Source: CAZIKF01 sp964539825 (GTDB lineage Bacteria; Muiribacteriota; UBA6191). From it: a stretch of 46,167 nucleotides of DNA. The notes beneath the pieces were generated by a model, which searched no databases, was not told the DNA's origin, and saw only the letters and a list, made by a program, of their open reading frames with translations. Positions within the stretch are counted from its first letter, which is position 1, and each line of letters opens with the position of its first letter. The stretch is taken from the NCBI GenBank assembly GCA_964539825.1, contig CAZIKF010000039.1, positions 1-46,167 on the forward strand. Reading direction: 5' to 3'. The position numbers and the translations under genes were made by a program. Of this stretch, positions 26,066 through 32,314 are shown one piece after another.

Positions 26066-26434
26066 ATGACAGAATTCAACGTCATAGATGAAAACGAAAT
26101 CAAGAAAAGCAAGAGTCGTGAAAATGGGAATTCCATCCACGAAGAGCTGGAATCCATGATTCAAGAAAACGAGATACTGCTGTTCATGAAGGGAAACAGG
26201 CTCATGCCACAATGCGGATTTTCTGCCCATGTTGTAGGTCTTTTAGAGCAGCATCGACAGGATTACGTCACATTTGATGTGCTCTCCGATCAAGAGGTCA
26301 GGCAGGGAATCAAAGAGTTTTCCAATTGGCCTACGATTCCTCAGCTTTATGTGAATGGGAAATTCGTCGGCGGTTGCGATATCGTCACCGAAATGGCAGA
26401 AGAAGGTGAGCTGGAAGAACTGCTTAAAAGTTAG
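26066..26434 (+). CDS. grxD: Monothiol glutaredoxin (Grx4/GrxD type, CGFS)
   Basis: A 122-residue CGFS glutaredoxin that carries and transfers 2Fe-2S clusters, using glutathione as co-ligand. Signature FMKGNRLMPQCGFSAHVV holds the active-site CGFS; SNWPTIPQLYVNG and FVGGCDIVTEM give the cis-Pro and glutathione-binding GG-CD motifs. An N-terminal extension of about 25 charged residues is longer than in many homologues. Partner of the BolA gene directly upstream. Confidence 0.95.
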   Translation: MTEFNVIDENEIKKSKSRENGNSIHEELESMIQENEILLFMKGNRLMPQCGFSAHVVGLLEQHRQDYVTFDVLSDQEVRQGIKEFSNWPTIPQLYVNGKFVGGCDIVTEMAEEGELEELLKS

Positions 26435-26447
26435 TAGTTCAGGGTTC

Positions 26448-27110
26448 TTAAGGTAGGGAAATGGGTAGGGTTTGTTCTTTTCTTTCTCTTACCCACGGCC
26501 TGGGAATGAGTCTCTTCAGGGCAGCAGGTTCAGCCTCGATGAATTGGAAACTTAGAAAACTGATCTCCCATTGCAGGGTCATGCGGGCCTCTTGATCCCG
26601 ATAAGGAAAAACCAGCAGCTTTCTTAAAGGTCTGAAGGACCTCTTATCAAATTTAAAGTAAGTTTCCACTATGACAGATCCATCATGTCTCCGAAATGTT
26701 CCAGAGCGTTCCTTTTCATCGAAACGCACCTGTCGGTAGGTAGTACTGGAGTTTCCCTTGAATACCACAATATCTCCATCTCTTGAGCGAATATAGCGGG
26801 ATTTTTCTTGTAAAAACTCATTCATACAATGAACCCGCCAGGCTTTGTGTAAAGCAGGTTTCGAAGGGAAGTCCGAGGGAGGAGTTAGAAGACCGTGAAG
26901 GGCAAGGTTTTGGCCCCATTCCCGTAGCCAAATCTTTTTTCGAATTGGCGCGAACTGCGATGTTCTTCGCATCAGGCTGAGCCTATGTTCAACTTGAGCA
27001 TGAAGCCGAAGTTGTTCAGACGCTATAAGAGGTTGGAAAAAAAAGAAAAAGCAGATCGTAAACCAGAGTATGATGTACACATCAAACAATATACCGCCAC
27101 CGGTAACCAT
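26448..27110 (-). CDS. Unknown exported or membrane-anchored protein
   Basis: I do not recognise a family. The product has one N-terminal hydrophobic segment (GGGILFDVYIILWFTICFFFFFQ) that may be a signal peptide or anchor, then about 190 basic residues with no catalytic motif. The C-terminal half looks strand-rich (GDIVVFKGNSSTTYRQVRF, SVIVETYFKF, MTLQWEISFL). ATG 27110 is used; the frame is open to a TTG at 27155. It ends 14 nt from the convergent glutaredoxin stop, and points away from the tRNA unit. Confidence 0.6.
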   Translation of the reverse strand: MVTGGGILFDVYIILWFTICFFFFFQPLIASEQLRLHAQVEHRLSLMRRTSQFAPIRKKIWLREWGQNLALHGLLTPPSDFPSKPALHKAWRVHCMNEFLQEKSRYIRSRDGDIVVFKGNSSTTYRQVRFDEKERSGTFRRHDGSVIVETYFKFDKRSFRPLRKLLVFPYRDQEARMTLQWEISFLSFQFIEAEPAALKRLIPRPWVRERKEQTLPISLP

Positions 27111-27190
27111 TTCCCATTTCAAAAAAATAGGAATATGAGTTTCCCTGGTTTTCAATCGATTCTCAGGACTAAAAATCCCTCAAAAGTTGT

Positions 27191-27219
27191 TTGACATGGA
27201 CCCGGTTCCATTTTACTAT
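27191..27219 (+). promoter_or_regulatory. Strong sigma-70-like promoter of the tRNA-Ile unit
   Basis: TTGACA (27191-27196), a 17-nt spacer and TACTAT (27214-27219), placing transcription start near 27226, about 38 nt before tRNA-Ile. Confidence 0.82.
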
Positions 27220-27236
27220 GGATGGCCTCTTTAAAG

Positions 27237-27251
27237 TGGGCCTACGGCCCA
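27237..27251 (+). promoter_or_regulatory. Leader hairpin before tRNA-Ile
   Basis: TGGGCC-TAC-GGCCCA, a perfect 6-bp stem, lies between promoter and tRNA. Its place suggests a leader or RNase processing structure; no T tract follows. Confidence 0.5.
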
Positions 27252-27263
27252 TAGAAACAGCAA

Positions 27264-27337
<74 letters not shown>

Positions 27338-27724
27338 TTTAGCGTGCTCCGTTAGGAGTATAAGCCTATAGTGTCAAGTACACTTTAGCGTGCTCCGTTT
27401 GGAGCATAAGCTTAAATGTAGCAAGTCTGCATTTAGCGTGCTCCGTTAGGAGTATAAGCCTATAGTGTCAAGTACACTTTAGCGTGCTCCGTTAGGAGCA
27501 TAAGCCTATAGTNNNNNNNNNNNNNNNNNNNNNNNNNNNNNNNNNNNNNNNNNNNNNNNNNNNNNNNNNNNNNNNNNNNNNNNNNNNNNNNNNNNNNNNN
27601 NNNNNNNNNNNNGCCTATAGTGTCAAGTACACTTTAGCGTGCTCCGTTAGGAGCATAAGCCTATAGTGTCAAGTACACTTTAGCGTGCTCCGTTAGGAGC
27701 ATAAGCCTATAGTATCAAGTACAT
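27338..27724 (+). repeat. Tandem array of about 46-bp units, each with two hairpins, between tRNA-Ile and tRNA-Ala
   Basis: Unit starts are 27338, 27384, 27432, 27478 (cut by the gap), then a partial copy from 27613, and 27633 and 27679; most units are exactly 46 bp, one is 48. Each starts TTTAGCGTGCTCC. Hairpin 1 is GTGCTCC, loop GTTA or GTTT, GGAGYAT (7 bp with wobble). Hairpin 2 is CTATAGTGT, loop CAAGT, ACACTTTAG, its 3' arm reaching into the next unit. The loop CAAGT is kept in all copies. The array lies inside the tRNA transcription unit. Confidence 0.9.
27513..27612. other. Assembly gap of exactly 100 N inside the repeat array
   Basis: One hundred Ns, a typical placeholder for unknown length, interrupt the array after the first part of copy four. 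True copy number and length are unknown. Confidence 0.98.
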
Positions 27725-27752
27725 TCAAGTGTGCTTGGTACTCTGTAGTATT

Positions 27753-27825
27753 GGGTGATTAGCTCAGATGGGAGAGCACCTGCCTTGCAAGCAGGGGGTC
27801 AGCGGTTCGATCCCGCTATCATCCA
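27753..27825 (+). tRNA. tRNA-Ala (anticodon TGC)
   Basis: A 73-nt cloverleaf: acceptor GGGTGAT/ATCATCC (one G-T pair), D-stem GCTC, anticodon arm CTGC-CTTGCAA-GCAG with anticodon TGC, T-arm GCGGTTCGATCCCGC, discriminator A, no encoded CCA. Shares a transcription unit with tRNA-Ile; the pair normally sits in rRNA spacers. Confidence 0.96.
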
Positions 27826-27828
27826 TTT

Positions 27829-27898
27829 CGTCTTTAAGACGTATTTTTAGTTTCCCCCAGGGGAGTTCTAGACTCTCCTGGGGGAAAACTTTTTTTTC
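27829..27898 (+). terminator. Rho-independent terminator of the tRNA unit
   Basis: A small hairpin (CGTCT-TTA-AGACG, 27829-27841) precedes the main one: a 15-bp stem, TTTCCCCCAGGGGAG with CTCTCCTGGGGGAAA (one G-T wobble), loop TTCTAGA, then a run of eight T at 27890-27897. A textbook strong terminator. Confidence 0.92.
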
Positions 27899-27924
27899 TT
27901 GAAACTAACCGGCTTAATTTCACG

Positions 27925-27930
27925 TAGTTT
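27925..27930 (+). promoter_or_regulatory. Possible -10 (TAGTTT) before the C39-like peptidase gene
   Basis: TAGTTT ends 6 nt before ATG 27937; TTGAAA at 27899-27904 could be a -35 at a long 20-nt spacing. No ribosome site. Possible leaderless start; weak evidence. Confidence 0.3.
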
Positions 27931-27936
27931 CCTTTT

Positions 27937-28749
27937 ATGCCCTCTGCTCTAGGTATCTTTTTTTACTTACTGATTTTTGCCGTCCCAGTTTTACCGCTTC
28001 AGGCAAATGAGCCTCCCGGCTTTCAGGAGCTGGAAAAAAAAGATTCTGAAGCGGCTCCTGTGCCGAAGCCAGGCGTTTCTCAAAGCCCCTCTAATTCGCG
28101 ATATATACCAGCCTGGATGCGTTCCTTCATGGGTTTTAAAATTCCCTTCTTCAAAAAAACCAGGGCTACTCGTGCACCGGTGCGTTCCATTCGTTTAAAG
28201 ATGCCCTGGGTTAAAACTCAAGATGATAACTGGAGTTGCGGTATAAACAGTTCAACCCGGGTACTCAAATATCACGGAAACAATGTTACCTATGACCAGC
28301 TTCGCGATATACGAAAAAAGAAATTTCGAATTCCGCTGTTGAACCGCTTACCCTTTGCGCGGGGTAGTGTTCCCCTATATCAACTCGGAACCCGCCCGGG
28401 CGGGGTACGGGATCTGTTAAATATTTACCGTAGAGGAAGCCGGGTTGAAACTGGAATCCAACTCTCCCGGATCCTCCAGATACTCCGCTTGAAAAAGCCG
28501 GTAATCGCGTTGATTCGTCCCAATGATCGTACCCAAAAGCTGCCCTTTGGTAAAACCATTTCTCTACCTCTTTTGCATTGGATTGTGATTTCGGGATTTG
28601 ATGAAGATCAACGGAAAATTTATTACTATGATACCTATGCAAACAATGAGAGATCCTATAGTTACGAACGTTTTCTACAACGTTGGAATTGGGATCACAA
28701 ACTCATTAGCGTGGGTCTTAAATTTAAACCCAGGACCATAGTTTATTGA
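27937..28749 (+). CDS. Secreted C39-like (papain-fold) cysteine peptidase
   Basis: A 270-residue exported protein. Signal peptide LGIFFYLLIFAVPVLPLQANE, a proline/serine-rich linker to about residue 85, then a peptidase_C39_2-type domain: catalytic Cys about 101 in DDNWSCGINSSTRVL, His about 214 in LLHWIVISGF and Asp about 232 in YYYDTYAN, in the usual C-H-D order. The role could be peptide cleavage or bacteriocin/peptide maturation outside the cell, but no ABC transporter or leader peptide gene is next to it, so the substrate is unknown. A subtilase follows about 160 nt downstream on the same strand with its own promoter. Confidence 0.83.
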   Translation: MPSALGIFFYLLIFAVPVLPLQANEPPGFQELEKKDSEAAPVPKPGVSQSPSNSRYIPAWMRSFMGFKIPFFKKTRATRAPVRSIRLKMPWVKTQDDNWSCGINSSTRVLKYHGNNVTYDQLRDIRKKKFRIPLLNRLPFARGSVPLYQLGTRPGGVRDLLNIYRRGSRVETGIQLSRILQILRLKKPVIALIRPNDRTQKLPFGKTISLPLLHWIVISGFDEDQRKIYYYDTYANNERSYSYERFLQRWNWDHKLISVGLKFKPRTIVY

Positions 28750-28807
28750 TTGAAAAGTAAGTATTTTGAATAAGACGAATATTTCGATAACGAAATGAGC
28801 GAAAAGG

Positions 28808-28835
28808 TTGACGAAAGAAAACCAATTCTTAAAAT
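28808..28835 (+). promoter_or_regulatory. Sigma-70-like promoter of the subtilase gene
   Basis: TTGACG (28808-28813), 16-nt spacer, TAAAAT (28830-28835). Predicted transcript starts about 28842, giving a leader of about 70 nt with the GAAGGAGTAA ribosome site before ATG 28914. Confidence 0.65.
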
Positions 28836-28913
28836 CGTCTAAAGTTTCTTTGTTGAGCGATCTCCCATGGTGAGTCTCAGCGGGATGGCTAAGTTGAGAA
28901 GGAGTAACTAAAA

Positions 28914-30311
28914 ATGAACAAATTCGTGTATACGTCACTTTCGCTGTTATGCGCAGCAACCCTTAGTTTGGGTGCCGTGGAGATTTCATCCGATGTTCAA
29001 GACAGGCTCAAAAGTGGTGAGCGTGCAAGGGTCATCATAACTTTCAAAGATAAGACCAACCGTGGCAAGCTCAGAAAGAAGAGTTCTCCTCAGGAGATCA
29101 AGAGACATCTCAGAGCAAATTACAAAGTATCGAGCCGCGATGTTAAAGAAATCTTTTCAAGACTGGGAAAGAAGGCTGATTCCATGATCGTGGATGAGTT
29201 CTGGGCCGCCAACGCGATGTTCGCAGACGTATCCGGTTCCGTGCTAAAAGAACTTTCTCAACGAGATGATGTTGCCCAGATCACCATGGACCGAGTCATC
29301 CCTTTTGAAGAACCACCAGCTAATGAAGAAGTAGAAGGCGGCGTAAAAGATGATGCTAACTATACCTACGGATTGAAAATCCTGGGTGTTGATCAGGTTC
29401 GCACCTCTTACAATCTCAGTGGTACCGGAGTAACCGTTGGGATACTTGATACAGGAATTGATCCTTCCCATCCAGACCTCGAGGGAAAAGTTGTGGCCTG
29501 GAAAGATTGGAGTGGAGACGAGGCGGAAAAAGGCCGAGATAAACATGGTCATGGAACCCATTGTGCTGGGACCATCGCCGGTGGTAATACCTCCGGGCGG
29601 CAGATTGGCGTAGCCCCAAATGTAAAACTGGTCATTGGCCGGATCTTTGGAGACAAAGGCAACGCGAGTCTGGCCGGGATTTTGGGTGCCATGAATTGGG
29701 TAACCGATCCTGATGGAGATGCTGAAACCAACGATGCTCCCAGGGTAGTTTCCAACTCCTGGGGTGGTAAGCAGGGATCGATGGAAAACGAGCAGGCTAT
29801 GTGGAACCTGGTTCAGGGTTGGAGAGCTTTGAATATGGTTCCAGTGTTTGCTGCTGGTAACAGCGGCCCCTGGCCAAAGACCGTGGGGACTCCTGGAGGA
29901 TATCCTCACTCCTTCGCTGTTGGCTCAACCACTGCAAAGGATAAGGCTTCATCCTTCTCCTCCCGTGGTCCAATTGCCTGGGATGGAGTGAAGTATAATA
30001 AACCCGATATCTCGGCTCCAGGTTCTGGAATTCTCTCGGCTAAACCAGGCGGGGGATATCAGAAAATGAGCGGAACCTCAATGGCCTGTCCTCACATGGC
30101 TGGTCTTGCCGCACTGGTTGTAGAGGCTAATCCTGACTATACGGTAGAGCAGGTAGAAGATCTGTTGAAGTCAACCAGCAAGGACCTGGGTAAGAAGGGT
30201 GCGGATACAACCTATGGCCATGGCAGGGCTAATATTAAAGCAGCCATTGACCAGCTCAAGGGAATGGACAATTCTCGACTGAACCGCTTTAACGAAATGT
30301 ATCAAGAGTAA
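28914..30311 (+). CDS. Secreted subtilisin-family serine peptidase (S8)
   Basis: A 465-residue exported protease. Order: signal peptide (SLSLLCAATLSLGAVE), an inhibitor-I9-like propeptide (about residues 22-130) with ARVIITFKDKT, then the subtilase domain with Asp about 179 in GILDTGIDPSHPDL, His about 213 in HGHGTHCAG, oxyanion Asn about 316 in FAAGNSG and Ser about 389 in MSGTSMACPHMAG. All catalytic residues are intact, so it should be active after autoprocessing. The ribosome site GAAGGAGT precedes ATG 28914. A strong terminator follows, making it a single-gene unit. Likely extracellular protein degradation or processing. Confidence 0.97.
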   Translation: MNKFVYTSLSLLCAATLSLGAVEISSDVQDRLKSGERARVIITFKDKTNRGKLRKKSSPQEIKRHLRANYKVSSRDVKEIFSRLGKKADSMIVDEFWAANAMFADVSGSVLKELSQRDDVAQITMDRVIPFEEPPANEEVEGGVKDDANYTYGLKILGVDQVRTSYNLSGTGVTVGILDTGIDPSHPDLEGKVVAWKDWSGDEAEKGRDKHGHGTHCAGTIAGGNTSGRQIGVAPNVKLVIGRIFGDKGNASLAGILGAMNWVTDPDGDAETNDAPRVVSNSWGGKQGSMENEQAMWNLVQGWRALNMVPVFAAGNSGPWPKTVGTPGGYPHSFAVGSTTAKDKASSFSSRGPIAWDGVKYNKPDISAPGSGILSAKPGGGYQKMSGTSMACPHMAGLAALVVEANPDYTVEQVEDLLKSTSKDLGKKGADTTYGHGRANIKAAIDQLKGMDNSRLNRFNEMYQE

Positions 30312-30325
30312 TCGACACCTATTTC

Positions 30326-30364
30326 AAGAGCCACGTGCAAAAGTACGTGGCTCTTTTCTTTTTT
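30326..30364 (+). terminator. Rho-independent terminator after the subtilase
   Basis: AAGAGCCACGT (30326-30336) and ACGTGGCTCTT (30345-30355) form a perfect 11-bp stem followed by a T-rich run (TTTTCTTTTTT). Strong. Confidence 0.93.
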
Positions 30365-30381
30365 AGGGATGATTCAATGCC

Positions 30382-30657
30382 ATGATCGATAAGAGTATGG
30401 AGGAACTCTACCGGGATCTTCTCAAAGAGCGAGACGAGGCTCGAAAGAGTTCGAGGGCTTATATTAAGGAATCTGGCCCAGGAGCTTCACAACGAGCCCA
30501 GAGGCGCACTTCAAGCCACCTGGCCCTTCTGCGCTACCTGGAGTCTCTTGATGAAGCACAGCTGGAAGCTTTATTAGACCTTCGCTATTCAAAAAGAAAT
30601 GAGGATTGCGTTACTCGTTCGCTGAAGATTTCAAAACTTCTTTCGAATCTTTCTTAG
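30382..30657 (+). CDS. Small hypothetical protein, helical
   Basis: A 91-residue charged, helix-rich protein (ELYRDLLKERDEARKSSRAY, LALLRYLESLDEAQLEALLDL) with no recognised motif. ATG 30382 follows AGGGATGA at a long 10-nt spacing. It overlaps the convergent TPR gene by 47 nt. Coding status is moderately likely because of the ribosome-like site and the amphipathic pattern. Confidence 0.5.
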   Translation: MIDKSMEELYRDLLKERDEARKSSRAYIKESGPGASQRAQRRTSSHLALLRYLESLDEAQLEALLDLRYSKRNEDCVTRSLKISKLLSNLS

Positions 30658-31255
30658 CAGAGTCAATTTCTACTTCCCCTTCACCTGCTAAAATCCTGAG
30701 CTCCTCATTATTTCGAATGAAATCAGCCGAATCTGAGTCCGGGTATGTAGCTAAGATTTGAGCAAAGGAGCTCCTGGCTTTTTGCTCGAACTCCGGTTTT
30801 TTTTCGGTGGTTGTGAGGGTACGGTAAATAAGCCCTTCATAAAGCAGTGCATTGTCCGCCAGAGCTGAGCCTGGAGTCTTCTTTCTAAGTAAATGAAAAG
30901 TTTGCAGGGATTTCTCATATTCCCTGTCTCGAAATTGTTCTTCGCCCTCCAGAAAACTTTCATGAGCAGGATCTTGTTCTGACTGGAGCTGATCCATATG
31001 GAGCTTCGCGTAGCGATGGATATTTGAATTTGGATAGTGCTTGAGGATTCTCGAAAAACAGGTACATGCCCTGGCGGTGTCTTTGCGATACAAAAAAGCG
31101 AGTCCCAACAGGTAGTAGGCGTCATCCGCGCATTCACATTTGGGAGACTCCACAATAATAGAACGGAGCTTGTGCATTCCCTTCTTCATTTGCCCTTGTA
31201 GAATCAGGTTCACACCCTGATCCAGGTCATTCCTGCCAGGAATTGTTTCACTCAT
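30611..31255 (-). CDS. TPR-repeat protein (YbgF/BamD-like), cytoplasmic
   Basis: A 214-residue tetratricopeptide protein without a signal peptide. Repeats visible: DLDQGVNLILQGQMKKGMHKL, DDAYYLLGLAFLYRKDTARAC, EEQFRDREYEKSLQTFHLL and YEGLIYRTL.ARSSFAQILATYPDS, with the FxxxxxxYP repeats of outer-membrane assembly TPRs. Possibly a protein-protein scaffold; no partner is evident. It is divergent from the wza-like gene and overlaps the small convergent ORF by 47 nt. Confidence 0.78.
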   Translation of the reverse strand: MSETIPGRNDLDQGVNLILQGQMKKGMHKLRSIIVESPKCECADDAYYLLGLAFLYRKDTARACTCFSRILKHYPNSNIHRYAKLHMDQLQSEQDPAHESFLEGEEQFRDREYEKSLQTFHLLRKKTPGSALADNALLYEGLIYRTLTTTEKKPEFEQKARSSFAQILATYPDSDSADFIRNNEELRILAGEGEVEIDSAKKDSKEVLKSSANE

Positions 31256-31317
31256 AAACCAACCCTTGTTTAATCATTGCTGCAATCCCGCCTTTAGTGG
31301 GATTTTCCTCATGGAAA

Positions 31318-31326
31318 TGATACAAT
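31318..31326 (+). promoter_or_regulatory. Extended -10 promoter upstream of wza
   Basis: TGATACAAT fits an extended -10 (TGN plus TACAAT); no good -35. Transcription would start near 31333, giving a leader of about 60 nt that holds the two hairpins. Confidence 0.5.
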
Positions 31327-31340
31327 ACCGGCACTTTTCA

Positions 31341-31379
31341 GACCAGCGATTACTGGTCCCGGGCTCCGGAAAGTTCCGG
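31341..31379 (+). promoter_or_regulatory. Two hairpins in the wza leader
   Basis: GACCAG-CGATTA-CTGGTC (31341-31358) and CCGGA-AAGT-TCCGG (31366-31379) precede the gene. The second ends at the GTG 31379, which argues that TTG 31394, after SD-like GAAGAGGA, is the real start. May be a regulatory leader. Confidence 0.4.
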
Positions 31380-31393
31380 TGGAAGAGGACAAA

Positions 31394-32314
31394 TTGCGCC
31401 TCCTTTTGTTTCTCATTTTATTCAGTCTTTATCCTACTTTCACTACTTGGGGTAAGGAAGCCCTCTCTCATACGAAAAGAATAGAGCGTCTCAGGGCACA
31501 GGTACGTGAGACACTCCCCAAGAATGACAGTCATTGGCTTTACTATATTGGTCCACGAGATGTTCTGGAAATCACGGTTTTGTCCTTGAAGGAATTTGAG
31601 CGAAAGGGACTTGGTGATGAACTTGAATTCGTGGTAAATGAGGACGGGCATGTCAATGTTCCCCTGGTTGGATTAGTCCTGGCAAAGGGTCGCACGGCCA
31701 GCGAATTGATCAAAGATTTATCAAAGAAGTTTCGAAAGTATGTGACGAACCCCCAGGTTTCGGTAGTGGTCAAGGTGTATCGATCCAAGCTTGTCCATGT
31801 TTTAGGGAAAGTCTTTAACAATGGGACCATTCCCCTGCGCCATGAACAGACTACCCTATTTGAAGTGTTGGCTGATGCAGGAGGGTTTTCTTCAAAGCTT
31901 CCTTCTTTGGAGGGTATTGCCCTCAACCAGCCTGATATGCGCCATGTCTTTGTGATTCGTCAGGGTAGAAAACATGTAGTCAATCTATACGATCAATTAA
32001 TCGACCCCAATAGCGACACTCCTTTTTACATGGAAGCGGGGGACAAGGTCTTTGTACCTGAGCCGGTGGAAACCGTTTCCATCCTGGGAGGGGTGAAACG
32101 GGCGGGGTCCTTTGAGCTCAAGACTGGTATGACCCTGCTTCAGGCAATCGCATTGGCCGGTAGTTTTGTGGAGGATGCTCGCAGAGATCAGGTTCAAGTC
32201 ATGCGAAAGGGGCAAAAGAACGCGCTGCGAGTTAATGCGGTCAGAATCTTTGAAGGTAAGGATGCAGATTTTTCTCTCCAGGGCGGGGATGTGATCTATG
32301 TGGGAGAATGGTAA
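31394..32314 (+). CDS. wza: Polysaccharide export protein (Wza/Poly_export, SLBB domains)
   Basis: Outer-membrane capsule/exopolysaccharide export channel, about 306 residues. Signal peptide (LRLLLFLILFSLYPTFTTWG), a Poly_export domain with YYIGPRDVLEITVLSLKEF and VNEDGHVNVPLVGLVLAKG, then two SLBB-type beta-grasp domains (KVYRSKLVHVLGKV, VSILGGVKRAGSFELKTGM). TTG 31394 is chosen over GTG 31379 because GAAGAGGA precedes it and a hairpin covers the GTG. There is no lipobox Cys, so it may not be a lipoprotein like E. coli Wza. First gene of the wza-wzc-wzy/waaL operon; 17-nt overlap with wzc. Confidence 0.92.
   Translation: MRLLLFLILFSLYPTFTTWGKEALSHTKRIERLRAQVRETLPKNDSHWLYYIGPRDVLEITVLSLKEFERKGLGDELEFVVNEDGHVNVPLVGLVLAKGRTASELIKDLSKKFRKYVTNPQVSVVVKVYRSKLVHVLGKVFNNGTIPLRHEQTTLFEVLADAGGFSSKLPSLEGIALNQPDMRHVFVIRQGRKHVVNLYDQLIDPNSDTPFYMEAGDKVFVPEPVETVSILGGVKRAGSFELKTGMTLLQAIALAGSFVEDARRDQVQVMRKGQKNALRVNAVRIFEGKDADFSLQGGDVIYVGEW

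Noticed and set aside
27338..27724. Array as a CRISPR locus
   Set aside because: Units are tandem without distinct spacers, there are no cas genes, and the repeat is structured differently from CRISPR repeats.
27338..27724. Array as an integrated element at the tRNA-Ile 3' end
   Set aside because: No integrase gene is present and the units do not duplicate the tRNA 3' end.
29244..29909. Open frame of 221 codons on the minus strand
   Set aside because: Lies wholly inside the subtilase gene; low-complexity composition and no ribosome site make it a shadow frame.
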